Origin: Bacteroidales bacterium
GTDB taxonomy: Bacteria; Planctomycetota; Planctomycetia; Gemmatales; Gemmataceae
DNA length: 64,000 nt
Assembly (NCBI GenBank): GCA_026931725.1
Contig: JAIXLE010000094.1
Location: 1-64,000, forward strand
Direction of reading: 5' to 3'
In this document: one piece after another, positions 51,908-60,920 of the stretch
Layout: every line of letters starts with the position of its first letter
Numbering within the stretch: position 1 is the stretch's first letter
Translations under genes and position numbers: made by a program
The notes under the pieces: model-generated
What the model saw: only the letters and a program-made list of their open reading frames with translations
Databases searched by the model: none
Told to the model about the DNA's origin: nothing

Positions 51908-53041
51908 ATGGGGCTTTGGGATCGCCTCACCGGCGAATTCATCGACATCATCGAATGGACCGAACCGTCACAGAACGAAATCCTGGCGCACCGATTCACC
52001 CGGTACAAAAACGAGATCAAGAACGGGGCCAAACTCATCGTCCGAGAAGGGCAGGTCGCGGCGTTCGTGAAAGAAGGGCAACTCGCCGATGTGAAAACAC
52101 CGGGGATGTACACGCTCGACACCAACAACATGCCGATTCTCTCCACGATTCTCGGTTGGAAGTACGGTTTTGAGTCCCCTTTCAAATGCGAAGTCTACTT
52201 CATCAGCACGCGGCAATGGACCGACCAGAAATGGGGCACCCAAAACCCGGTCATGATGCGTGACCCCGAATTCGGCCCTGTCCGCTTGCGAGCCTTCGGC
52301 AGCTATGCCTTCAAAGTGACGGAACCCGGCACCTTCCTCAAGGAACTCGTTGCCACTGACCCCAGCTTTGAAGCCTACGAAATCTCAGCCCAGTTCCGCA
52401 ACGTGATCGTCTCCCGTTTCGTCGATGTGATCGGCTCCGCCAAAATCCCGATGCTGGACTTGGCCGGGAACTACGAACGAGTCGGCACGCTCGCCCTCGA
52501 ACGGATTCGCCCCGAACTCGACAAAATGGGCATCAGCTTGACCCAGTTCTTTGTCGAGAACATCTCGCTGCCCCCGGAAGTCGAACAGGCACTCGACAAA
52601 CGTACCCAGATGGGCGTGCTGGGCAATCTCGATCAGTACGCGAAGTTCCAATCCGCCGAGGCGATCCGGGACGCGGCCCAAAACCCCGGTGGCGGCGCGG
52701 GAATCGGGGCCGGACTCGGAGCAGGCATGGCCGTCGGGGCACACATGGCGAATGCCTTCACCGGCACCACCGCTCCGGGAACGGTTGCCGCACCGGGAAC
52801 AGCGGCCCCCGGCATGATGCCGCCTCCCTTGCCACAAGCGGTCGCGTTCCATGTGGCGTTGAACGGTCAGCAAGCGGGGCCGTTCGATGTCGCCAGTATT
52901 GGGCAGAAGATCGGCAGTGGGGAAGTCGCCCGCAGTACGCTGGTCTGGAAACCAGGCATGGCATCCTGGGCCGCGGCGGAAAGCGTCCCCGAACTCGCCC
53001 CCCTCTTTGCCGCCGTGCCCCCACCGCTACCGCCGATATAA
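51908..53041 (+). CDS. SPFH-domain protein with C-terminal GYF_2 domain
   Basis: This is a 377-residue protein. Residues about 1-260 are an SPFH/band-7-type domain of the YdjI/virion-core class: 'MGLWDRLTGEFIDIIEWTE', 'LIVREGQVAAFVKEGQL', 'TPGMYTLDTNNMPI', 'SLTQFFVENISLPPEVEQALDKR'-type sequence. A Gly/Ala/Pro-rich linker follows. The last 60 residues are a GYF_2 domain ('ALNGQQAGPFDVASIGQKI', 'TLVWKPGMASWAAAESVPEL'). GGAGAGG precedes ATG 51908. Such proteins scaffold membranes or bind partners through the GYF part. The next gene encodes a zinc-ribbon protein usually found beside it. Confidence 0.9.
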   Translation: MGLWDRLTGEFIDIIEWTEPSQNEILAHRFTRYKNEIKNGAKLIVREGQVAAFVKEGQLADVKTPGMYTLDTNNMPILSTILGWKYGFESPFKCEVYFISTRQWTDQKWGTQNPVMMRDPEFGPVRLRAFGSYAFKVTEPGTFLKELVATDPSFEAYEISAQFRNVIVSRFVDVIGSAKIPMLDLAGNYERVGTLALERIRPELDKMGISLTQFFVENISLPPEVEQALDKRTQMGVLGNLDQYAKFQSAEAIRDAAQNPGGGAGIGAGLGAGMAVGAHMANAFTGTTAPGTVAAPGTAAPGMMPPPLPQAVAFHVALNGQQAGPFDVASIGQKIGSGEVARSTLVWKPGMASWAAAESVPELAPLFAAVPPPLPPI

Positions 53042-53101
53042 TCGCGGCTGTTGGGTTGTTATGGTCAATCGCTTGTTCGTCTCAGAATCGCGGTGCCGTG
53101 T

Positions 53102-54265
53102 ATGTCCGATGCTCCGTCGCCAAGCCCGGAAGGGGTGCCCCCGGTTGCCCAGCCCGTAGCCATTACGCGGGCACCACCTGCGGGCCGTCAATTCCCGTGC
53201 CCATCGTGCGGAGCCCGACTCGATTACGACCCAATCGCCGCGGGTCTGAAATGTCCGTACTGCGGCTTCACGGAGGAAATCCGCAAGGACGATGCCCCAG
53301 AAGTCGTGGAAAAGAATTTCCAGGAGTATCTGGCCAAACAGGAAGCCAGCGGCGTGATTCTGGAAGGGCGTTCCTCGCAGACTCGGTGTGGCGGCTGCGG
53401 GGCCGTGGTGCTGCTCGAAGATCGCATGGCCACCGAGGCTTGCCCCTTCTGTGCCACGCACCTGGAGAACAAACCCGAAGCCGCCGCGGCCATGATTCCG
53501 CCCGAATCCTTGCTGCCGTTCGCGGTGGATATTCGCCGTGCCCGCGAGGCATTCACGCTCTGGATTCAGTCTCTCTGGTTCGCGCCGACCGAGTTGAAAG
53601 TGATCGCCACTCTGGGACAATTGTCAGGCGTGTATTTGCCCTACTGGACTTACGATTCCATGACCCATACCTACTACGATGGTCAGCGGGGCGACAACTA
53701 CCAGGACACGGAATGGTACACCGACAGCGACGGCAAACAAAAATCACGGACGGTCACGCGCATCCATTGGACCAGCGTATCCGGCGAAGTGCGGCACTTC
53801 TTCGATGATGTCCTCATCTGCGGTTCCCGAAGCGTTCCGAGTGACTTGGTAGTCAAATTGGAACCGTGGGAACTCGACAAACTGGATGGTTACAAACCCG
53901 ATTACCTCAGCGGCTTCAAGACCGAACGCTACGCGGTGGGACTCCGCGAAGGGATGGAACAGGCGAAAGCACGCATGGCCCCCACCATCGACACCCTGAT
54001 TCGCCAGGACATCGGCGGCGACCATCAGCGGATCTCCTCGAAAGACACCCGCTACACCGCCATCACCTTCAAGCATTTACTGCTGCCCGTCTGGATCGCG
54101 GTCTACCGTTATCACGAGAAGACGTATCAAATCCTCGTCAATGCCCGCACCGGGAAAGTCTCCGGCTACCGGCCGTGGAGCTGGCTTAAGATGCTGCGAC
54201 TTGTCCTCTTCGTCCTCGCGTTGCTGGGTGTGGTGCTGTTCTTCTATCTGAAATCGCAGAAGTGA
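53102..54265 (+). CDS. Zinc-ribbon membrane protein, SPFH partner
   Basis: This 387-residue protein has two zinc ribbons near the N terminus: 'FPCPSCGARLDYDP...LKCPYCGFTEE' and 'TRCGGCGAVVLL...ACPFCATHLE'. A domain of about 200 residues follows with 'YLPYWTYDSMTHTYYDGQRG', where acidic and aromatic residues dominate, and 'FKHLLLPVWIAVYRYHEKTYQ'. A single C-terminal membrane helix ends it ('LRLVLFVLALLGVVLFFYL'). The layout matches proteins called TFIIB-type zinc ribbon or primosomal-N'-like, but there is no helicase domain. ATG 53102 lies 60 bases after the SPFH gene. Confidence 0.85.
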   Translation: MSDAPSPSPEGVPPVAQPVAITRAPPAGRQFPCPSCGARLDYDPIAAGLKCPYCGFTEEIRKDDAPEVVEKNFQEYLAKQEASGVILEGRSSQTRCGGCGAVVLLEDRMATEACPFCATHLENKPEAAAAMIPPESLLPFAVDIRRAREAFTLWIQSLWFAPTELKVIATLGQLSGVYLPYWTYDSMTHTYYDGQRGDNYQDTEWYTDSDGKQKSRTVTRIHWTSVSGEVRHFFDDVLICGSRSVPSDLVVKLEPWELDKLDGYKPDYLSGFKTERYAVGLREGMEQAKARMAPTIDTLIRQDIGGDHQRISSKDTRYTAITFKHLLLPVWIAVYRYHEKTYQILVNARTGKVSGYRPWSWLKMLRLVLFVLALLGVVLFFYLKSQK

Positions 54266-54296
54266 TGGTCACGATCGGTCAGTGATTCCGAGACAT

Positions 54297-54345
54297 CACT
54301 GAGGACATCTGAGGACATCTGAGGACATATCCCCAGATGTCCTCA
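54297..54345. terminator. Repeat-built hairpin between convergent genes
   Basis: Three tandem copies of TGAGGACATC(T/A) start at 54300, 54310 and 54320, and the inverted AGATGTCCTCA is at 54335-54345. The inverted copy can pair with any of the three, so alternative hairpins of about 10-11 bp form. It lies between the zinc-ribbon gene and the convergent treZ gene and probably ends transcription for one or both. Confidence 0.7.
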
Positions 54346-54350
54346 ATGCG

Positions 54351-56192
54351 TCACTTGGGACCGAGCGGGAAATGAGAGGTCATGCTCAAGATGACACCGC
54401 CAGGATGGGAAAAATGAACTCCGGTTGCGGTGGTTTTCGTCACCGTCTCGCTGCTCACGACGATGTGATAGCCCTCCAGAGACACGGGGATCTCACCCGC
54501 CGCGAAGGTGACCATCACCCGATCGGAACCGTAGTCGATCATCCAGGCTTGCTCACCCAGTTCCACGACGGTGAACGATCCTCCACGGCGTGCCGCACGC
54601 AATCCCGGCGAGTGTCGCCGCCAGTGGAGCAGTTCCTGATACAGTTTCCAGCAGCGGGCGTGAGGCTCCTGCTCGCGCTCGTCCCAACGCAACTGGCTGG
54701 AACGAAACGTCTCGATCGCCTGGGGGTCCGGGATCGTGGCTCGCACGGCCGGGTCCGCGAAGGCCCGAAAATGGCCAAACTCGCGGCGGCGACCCTCGGT
54801 GACCGCTTTCCCGAGTTGCGGATTGTGTTCCGTGAAGAAGCGGAACGGAGTCGAGGCCGCCCACTCCTGGCCCATGAAGAGAAGCGGTGTCTGCGGAGCC
54901 CCGAGTAGCAACACGCTGGCCGCCTGCCACAGGTGTAAGTCGATCTGATGATGGAGTCGCTCTCCAAACGCACGATTGCCGATTTGATCGTGATTCTGAA
55001 TGCAGATCACGAACCGTTCGGGCGGCACCCCCGTGGGGTCGGTCCCACGCGGATGACCACGATTCGCGGAGAGTTGCCCCGTGTAGAACCAACCCTGACG
55101 AAGCGTCGCCGCGAGTTCCGCCCCGGAACCGGCGTAGTCGCGGTAATAACCTTCGTCGTCTCCCGCGAGTTTGCGCCGAACGATGTGGTGGAAATCATCC
55201 GCCCAGACACCATCCAAGCCGAACCCGCCCACGGCACGAGGTCGCAACAGGTTCGCCTCGTTCCGTTCATCCTCGGCGATGACGAGAACCGTTCGGCCGG
55301 GAGCGGCGGCTCGCACCGCTTCCGTCAATTCCTGCAAAAAGTGCCGGGGGCCGTCATCGAGGATGGCATGGGTCGCATCGAGACGCAGGCCGTCGAAGTG
55401 GTAATCGCCAATCCAAAGTTGGGCGCTCGCGATCACGAGTGGACGCACGGCGGCGGAACCGGGGCCATCAAAGTTGATCGCGTCACCCCAAGGGGTGTGA
55501 TGGCGATGGGTGAACAGTTGGTGGGTGTACAAGCCAAAATAGTTGCCATCCGGCCCGAGATGGTTGTAGACCGCATCCAGCAGCACCGCGATGCCGAGTT
55601 GATGCGCGGTATTCACGAATCGCCGCAGATCATCCGGGGAGCCGTAGCAGCGTGCCGGGGCGAACCAGGAGACACCGTCATAGCCCCAGTTGCGGTTGCC
55701 GGGGAAGTCCGCCAACGGCATCAATTCGACGACTGTGATACCGAGCTGTTGCAGTTCGATCAGTTTGTCCGTCGCGGCGGCGAAGGTGCCTTCTGGGGTG
55801 AAGGTGCCGATGTGGAGTTCATAAATGATCGCATCCGCCAGCGGGACGCCGCGCCAGTCGGAATCGGTCCAGGGGAAGGCGTGCGGGTCCGTGATGGCGG
55901 CGAACCCGTGGACTCCCTCCGGGTTGAACCGGGACCACGGATCGGGGAACTCACCCTTTCCGGCCACGAGATACCGATAGCGGTCGCCCGGACGTGCGGC
56001 TGTGGTGGTCCCCGCAAAATACCCTGCGGGTTCCCGTTGCAGAGGGAATGACCAGGAGCGGCCCTCCTGACTGCGGAGCATCGCCGTGATCCCAGGGGCA
56101 TCGGGTGCCCAAACGCGGAACGTCGTCGCGGTGCCGTCCCAGATCGCGCCACACGGCGCGGAAAGTGCGGGCTGCCGAGAAGGTGTTGTCAT
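54351..56192 (-). CDS. treZ: Malto-oligosyltrehalose trehalohydrolase
   Basis: This 613-residue GH13 enzyme releases trehalose from maltooligosyltrehalose. It has an N-terminal CBM48-like domain ('FRVWAPDAPGITAML'), then 'IYELHIGTFTPEGTF', 'ELMPLADFPGNRNWGYDGV' and 'LLDAVYNHLGPDGNY'. The catalytic residues are D272 in 'FDGLRLDATHAI', E307 in 'VIAEDERNE' and D402 in 'QNHDQIGNRAFGER'. The partner TreY, which makes the substrate, is not in this window. Start ATG 56192 fits the family. Confidence 0.96.
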   Translation of the reverse strand: MTTPSRQPALSAPCGAIWDGTATTFRVWAPDAPGITAMLRSQEGRSWSFPLQREPAGYFAGTTTAARPGDRYRYLVAGKGEFPDPWSRFNPEGVHGFAAITDPHAFPWTDSDWRGVPLADAIIYELHIGTFTPEGTFAAATDKLIELQQLGITVVELMPLADFPGNRNWGYDGVSWFAPARCYGSPDDLRRFVNTAHQLGIAVLLDAVYNHLGPDGNYFGLYTHQLFTHRHHTPWGDAINFDGPGSAAVRPLVIASAQLWIGDYHFDGLRLDATHAILDDGPRHFLQELTEAVRAAAPGRTVLVIAEDERNEANLLRPRAVGGFGLDGVWADDFHHIVRRKLAGDDEGYYRDYAGSGAELAATLRQGWFYTGQLSANRGHPRGTDPTGVPPERFVICIQNHDQIGNRAFGERLHHQIDLHLWQAASVLLLGAPQTPLLFMGQEWAASTPFRFFTEHNPQLGKAVTEGRRREFGHFRAFADPAVRATIPDPQAIETFRSSQLRWDEREQEPHARCWKLYQELLHWRRHSPGLRAARRGGSFTVVELGEQAWMIDYGSDRVMVTFAAGEIPVSLEGYHIVVSSETVTKTTATGVHFSHPGGVILSMTSHFPLGPK

Positions 56193-56311
56193 GAAAGTGG
56201 CCGCATCACGAAGGGAGCCGGAGCAAGGCCAGAAAGTTCCTCAACGCCTGCTCCGGCACGATCATTCTTTACAATCTCGGATTGTCGCATTCTGGCCATC
56301 AGGGTGATTTC

Positions 56312-58030
56312 CTACGGTTTCGGCACCGCGATCATGTCGATCGTCAGGGACCGTTCCGCCCGGCCCACGCCGGTGACGGGAGCCTTCGAGGCCGCCGGGG
56401 GGCGTTTGGGGTCGTAGAATCGCGGTCGCAGTTCGTTGAGCTTCTGGCTGGAGTCGTTGTCCGAGACGTAGTAGGTGGCTTTCACCAGATGTCGGAAATC
56501 GCTGCCGGTCTGTTCGAGGATGCCGCGGAGTTGCTCGAAAATGTCCGTGACCTGAGTCGAGCCATCCCCCGGTTTCCGGGAATGCAGCCCGGCGATGTAG
56601 ACAGTTTCCGGGGCGTGAACCCGACACATCCGGCAATACACCGGAGACGCGGTCATCCCTTTCGGAGTGAGGAATTCCAGCGTGTCCGCGTTCGGCCCAC
56701 GCGGTGCGGGGGATGCGGCGATCAATTCAATTTCAATGGAATTGGCAGAACCCCATTCGACCAGCACCAGCGGCGGGGCCGGGGTTTTACCGAAGAACTC
56801 CGCATAGGCTTGACGCACCGCCTCGGCCTGTTCCATCGGGTGCAGGAACGCCTTGACCTGAACGACCTGTTCATCGCCCAACTGGATCTCCGCGAGGCTT
56901 CGGCGCAGACTCGCCAGCGTGGCCTGTGTCGATGCGGCCAGTGTTTTCCCTTTCTCCAACTGCCCCGAAACGTACACCCGTGACCCGGCAGGCAGCACGG
57001 CATAATCCGGCCCCCGACTCACGCGGGGCGTCACGGCGACGGCATCGGCTGCCACGGCCGCGCCACCGGGTAGGGCCGTCTGAACATAGCTCACCGCTGG
57101 GGCGTGCGGGCCGGAGAACCGTTTGGCCAGAGCCGCTTGCACCACCGCCACCGTGGTCTGTTCCGCGACGTAGATGTTGATTTTGACGGCCTTTTCCAAC
57201 TGGCTCGCGGCCTGTTGCAGGGTCTTATCCAACCGTGTCAGCAACGATTCGACCTGTGCGGGCATCGGCCCGGATTCGGTCGGGAACAGCTGGGCCGTGT
57301 GTACCAATGGCACAGACTCGACCACCACGGCGGCGGCGGAGCCGGTCGCGGCATCCGCTGCGATGACCCGGAATTTGGCGGCATGGGAAGTCGATACGGG
57401 AGTGGAAACGGGGATGGTCATCGGTGGTGCCGAGCGGGAACGGTCCTGAAGCGGGCGGTATTCTTGCATGTAGGTGAGCAAGTCATCGTCAAACGTGGAT
57501 CGGGAGTTGCCCATGGCCCACATTTCCTCAATCGCATCGTCGCTGCTCCAGCCTTGAAACTCCATGCGGTAGACGGCACAACTCGCCCCGGTGCGGTGAA
57601 TCCCGGCGAAGCAGTGAACCAACACCGGCCATTGTGTCGTCGGTTGGCGGAGAAAGCGACGGAATTCGTGAACCTGACCGTGGAACGGGAACCGCATCTC
57701 CTCCGGGGGCAGCCATTGCGTCGTTGGGCCGATCCGGTGGAAGGTGAGTCCGTGTTCCCGGCAGTAGTCTTCTTCAAACTGATCCTCGAATGCCCCGGTA
57801 CTCTCGTCCGTGGAATCCCGGAGTGAGACGACCGTGCGGATCCCGTGTTCCCGGACGAAACGGGCAAACCCTTCCGGTGACATCTGCCCACTGCGGTAGA
57901 GCCGCCCCGGTTCGACGACGCGGGCATTCCGGTAGACTTCGCTGCTCATGGCCCGGTAGGCCAGAGGCACCCCGAGAGCCAGGACGGGCAACCCCAGCAC
58001 CAGGGCCGCAATGCATATACGCCGGATCAT
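56312..58030 (-). CDS. Fusion of a dual-specificity phosphatase with tandem RidA/YjgF domains
   Basis: This is a 572-residue protein. A signal/anchor helix ('RRICIAALVLGLPVLALGVPL') is followed by a Cys-phosphatase domain ('GRLYRSGQMSPEGF', 'GIRTVVSLRDS', loop HCFAGIHRTG). After residue 200 two RidA-like trimer-forming domains follow. The first includes 'PLVHTAQLFP' and 'INIYVAEQTT'; the second includes 'GSRVYVSGQLEKGKTL', 'VVQVKAFLHP', and a last part 'PETVYIAGLHSRKPGD' with 'LVKATYYVSDN'. RidA proteins hydrolyse reactive imines, but catalytic Arg conservation is unclear here. ATG 58030 has GGAGGA upstream. The phosphatase part resembles that at 31820. Confidence 0.85.
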   Translation of the reverse strand: MIRRICIAALVLGLPVLALGVPLAYRAMSSEVYRNARVVEPGRLYRSGQMSPEGFARFVREHGIRTVVSLRDSTDESTGAFEDQFEEDYCREHGLTFHRIGPTTQWLPPEEMRFPFHGQVHEFRRFLRQPTTQWPVLVHCFAGIHRTGASCAVYRMEFQGWSSDDAIEEMWAMGNSRSTFDDDLLTYMQEYRPLQDRSRSAPPMTIPVSTPVSTSHAAKFRVIAADAATGSAAAVVVESVPLVHTAQLFPTESGPMPAQVESLLTRLDKTLQQAASQLEKAVKINIYVAEQTTVAVVQAALAKRFSGPHAPAVSYVQTALPGGAAVAADAVAVTPRVSRGPDYAVLPAGSRVYVSGQLEKGKTLAASTQATLASLRRSLAEIQLGDEQVVQVKAFLHPMEQAEAVRQAYAEFFGKTPAPPLVLVEWGSANSIEIELIAASPAPRGPNADTLEFLTPKGMTASPVYCRMCRVHAPETVYIAGLHSRKPGDGSTQVTDIFEQLRGILEQTGSDFRHLVKATYYVSDNDSSQKLNELRPRFYDPKRPPAASKAPVTGVGRAERSLTIDMIAVPKP

Positions 58031-58068
58031 GCGTTCCTCCACCGGGGGATGATGTCAAACGATCCCGG

Positions 58069-60591
58069 TTACTTCCCGCGAATCTGCGCCTGAAGGACAT
58101 GCTTCAAGCGTCCTTCGATCTTTTGGTGAGCTTTGTCCACTTCCTTATCGTTCAACTGACGGTCAGCCAGTCGGTACGTCAGCGCGAAGGCGAGGCTGCG
58201 GGTGCCCGCGGGAATGCTCTCTCCCTGGTACACGTCGAATAGTTGGGCGGATTCCAGCAGTTCCCCGCCCGCGGCGGTCAGTTCCGCGCGCACCTTCTCG
58301 ACCGAGAGCGTTTCTGGGACCACCACGGCGATGTCCCGTAACACGGGCGGGAACGGGCTAATGGGTCGATAGGCGAACCGTTCCGGCACCACGGCGAGCA
58401 TCGCCTCTAGATCGAACTCCCCCACGAGAACCACACGATCCGTCAATTGGAACGCGGCCGCCGCTTTCGGATGCAGTTCCCCAAAGACACCCAGCACCTG
58501 ATCCTGCGCCAGCCAGCGAGCCGAACGCCCCGGATGGAGGTACAGCACATCGCGTGCCAGTTCATAACGGACTTGCGGCAAGTGGAGATCGGCTGTCAAC
58601 CCATCGACGATCCCTTTCAGGTCGAAGAAATCGTACTGGGCCGGTTTCTCACCCGGCGGGTCGTCCCAGGCGGTTTCGGTGCGACGACCGGAGAGCAGCA
58701 CCGCGAGTCGGCGAGGCTCCGCCGGGAGCTTTTCACCGGGCCGCGGGTGGTAGACGAATCCGAGTTCATACAGGGCCACACTGGCGGTGTTTTTGAGATT
58801 CTCCGCCGCGATGTTCAGCACGCCGGGCAGCAGCGTGCGCCGGAGCACGGAACGATCCGGGCTGATCGGATTCACCAGCTTCACGAGTGCGCCGGACTCA
58901 TCGCCCGAGCGATACCCCAGCCGGTTCTCCGCGTCCACCCCGATCAGGGCGTAGGTGATGATCTCTTGCAACCCCGCATCGGCGAGCAGGTCGCGGACCC
59001 GGTCTTCCCCAGCGAGTGACGGGTTTCCCTTCTGGGCAGGTAGTTCCTGAGCGAGCCGGGTGGCCGGTAAACGATCATACCCTGAGACGCGTGCCAGTTC
59101 CTCGATCAGGTCAGCGGCCCCGGCCTGGATGTCGAGCCGGTGCGGCGGCGTCGTGACGTTCCAACCCCAGAGCGTCGGTTCCAACGTGAACTGCAAAGCG
59201 GTGAGGACACGTTCCACTTCCTCATCCAGCATCGAGAACCCCAAGAGACGGACGATCTCGCTGCGGTTGAGTTCGATCACCTGCGGCGGTAACGGAGCCG
59301 GGTAGTTGTCAACGCATCCCGCGAGTACCTCACCCGCCGCGTGACGTTGGAAGAGTTGCGCCGCCCGACGCGCCGCCAGGGGAACCACCTCGGGATGCAC
59401 ACCCCGGCTGAAACGGGTACTCGCTTCGCTGAACAGGTTGAATTGCCGAGCCGTCTTACGAACCGAGACGGGATCGAAGCTCGCGGATTCGAGCAAGATG
59501 GTTGTCGTGGCATCGGTCACTTCCGTCTCGGCTCCGCCCATGACTCCGGCGAGCGCGATCGGTCCGACCGTGTCGGCGATGACCAGATGGTCTGGCCCGA
59601 GTTCTCGGTCGATGCCGTCGAGGGTTTTGAGCTTCTCCCCGGCTTGAGCGGGCCGCACGGTGATGGTCGGAGCCTGCCCGCCAGCTCGTCGGACGAGAAC
59701 GTCATAGTCGAAGGCGTGCAGCGGTTGCCCGTATTCGAGCATGACGCAGTTGGTGATGTCGACGGCATTGCTGATGGGCCGCATCCCCGCGTACCGGAGT
59801 CGGGACCGCATCCAACGGGGGGCGGTGCCGATCCGCACGTTGCGAATGAGGGTAGCGGTGTAGCGGGGGCAGAGTGCCGCATCGGCGATGGCGACTTGCA
59901 CCTTCCCGGTGACGGTGTCGGCGGCCACGGGGACGCTGAGGTCCGGTTCCCGCACGGTGCTTCCGGTCAGCGCGGCGACTTCACGGGCGATCCCGAGCAG
60001 CGCCAAGCAGCGGGCCATGTTCGGCAAAATGTCGAGTTCCACGACGATGTCGCCGAGGACATCGACGATGGGGGTGCCGGGCGGCGGGTCGTTGTCATCG
60101 AGGAGGATGATGCCTTCGTGGTCTTCCGAGATGCCGAGTTCGTAATCGGACATGACCATCGCATCGTTCATAATGCCGCGGAGGTCTTTGGGCACGAGTG
60201 TGGCGGTGGTGCGGCTGCCGTCTTTCGCGGCGGTGTAGTAGGTGGTGCCCGCGTTGCCGAGGACAACTTTCATGCCGCTGTCGCCCACGGCGATGTTCGG
60301 TGCCCCCGTGACCACGGTCTTTTCCGCGCCGCCGTAGTCCATCGTGACGAGTTTGAGCTTGTCGGCGTTCGGGTGTCTGGCGATGTTCCGCACCTTGGCC
60401 ACGACGACTTGCTCCGCGTTCCAGACCAAGCCCGCATCCGCTTGTTTCACGCGCAGCCCTGGTGGGACAGGCTTCCCGAAGACTTGTATGCTTGTCGCTT
60501 CGAGTCCCGCGAGAGTGAGCCGTTCCACGAGAACAGCCGGGTCAGCAGGCAGGTCAACATATTCAGCAAGCCAGGACAGCGGCACGAGCAT
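58069..60591 (-). CDS. pheT: Phenylalanyl-tRNA synthetase beta subunit
   Basis: This 840-residue bacterial-type beta subunit has the full domain order. The N-terminal start is 'MLVPLSWLAEYVDLP', and the EMAP-type tRNA-binding domain lies at about 45-160 ('VVAKVRNIARHPNADKLKL'). B3/B4 editing domain strings ('NAVDITNCVMLEYGQPLHAFD') and B5 follow, then the catalytic-like core ('LVNPISPDRSVLRRTLLPG') and the C-terminal anticodon-binding FDX domain ('PPVLRDIAVVVPETL'). ATG 60591 is preferred because the frame upstream is built from a minisatellite. pheS is not in the window. Confidence 0.97.
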   Translation of the reverse strand: MLVPLSWLAEYVDLPADPAVLVERLTLAGLEATSIQVFGKPVPPGLRVKQADAGLVWNAEQVVVAKVRNIARHPNADKLKLVTMDYGGAEKTVVTGAPNIAVGDSGMKVVLGNAGTTYYTAAKDGSRTTATLVPKDLRGIMNDAMVMSDYELGISEDHEGIILLDDNDPPPGTPIVDVLGDIVVELDILPNMARCLALLGIAREVAALTGSTVREPDLSVPVAADTVTGKVQVAIADAALCPRYTATLIRNVRIGTAPRWMRSRLRYAGMRPISNAVDITNCVMLEYGQPLHAFDYDVLVRRAGGQAPTITVRPAQAGEKLKTLDGIDRELGPDHLVIADTVGPIALAGVMGGAETEVTDATTTILLESASFDPVSVRKTARQFNLFSEASTRFSRGVHPEVVPLAARRAAQLFQRHAAGEVLAGCVDNYPAPLPPQVIELNRSEIVRLLGFSMLDEEVERVLTALQFTLEPTLWGWNVTTPPHRLDIQAGAADLIEELARVSGYDRLPATRLAQELPAQKGNPSLAGEDRVRDLLADAGLQEIITYALIGVDAENRLGYRSGDESGALVKLVNPISPDRSVLRRTLLPGVLNIAAENLKNTASVALYELGFVYHPRPGEKLPAEPRRLAVLLSGRRTETAWDDPPGEKPAQYDFFDLKGIVDGLTADLHLPQVRYELARDVLYLHPGRSARWLAQDQVLGVFGELHPKAAAAFQLTDRVVLVGEFDLEAMLAVVPERFAYRPISPFPPVLRDIAVVVPETLSVEKVRAELTAAGGELLESAQLFDVYQGESIPAGTRSLAFALTYRLADRQLNDKEVDKAHQKIEGRLKHVLQAQIRGK

Positions 60592-60647
60592 GGCAAAGGT
60601 TTCCCGTAATCGGTACGAATGTAGGCATCGTACAGGACACCGCCACC

Positions 60648-60847
60648 CTCGGCACCCGAAACTCGGACTCGGCACCCGAAACTCGAAACTCGGAACTCGG
60701 ACTCGGCACCCGAAACTCGGCACCCGAAACTCGAAACTCGGAACTCGGACTCGGCACCCGAAACTCGGAACCCGAAACTCGAAACTCGGAACCCGAAACT
60801 CGAAACTCGGAACCCGAAACTCGGAACCCGAAACTCGGAACTCGGAA
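60648..60847. repeat. Minisatellite of CTCGG/CCCGAAA-type units upstream of pheT
   Basis: About 200 bases consist of shuffled short units: AACTCGG, AACCCGA, AACTCGA, ACTCGGC. A longer unit of about 48 bases (starting CTCGGCACCCGAAACTCG) occurs at least twice, near 60668 and 60716. The array lies between the divergent pheT and lipoprotein genes and leaves about 55-70 bases to each start codon. Frames through it are open but low-complexity. Confidence 0.9.
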
Positions 60848-60920
60848 CCTGGATTGACGACCCCCCTGTTAGCGGGGTATACGCCCGTTTTCGTCAGACC
60901 GGCTGGGAATGGTGCCCAGG

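Noticed and set aside
54948-56051. 367-codon open frame on the plus strand opposite treZ
   Set aside because: It is an antisense shadow of treZ without any recognisable motif.
59341-60609. 422-codon open frame on the plus strand opposite pheT
   Set aside because: It is a high-GC antisense shadow; the minus-strand frame is unmistakably pheT with all its domains.
60648-60847. Possible CRISPR array
   Set aside because: Repeat units are short and contiguous, no unique spacers separate them, and no cas genes are present.
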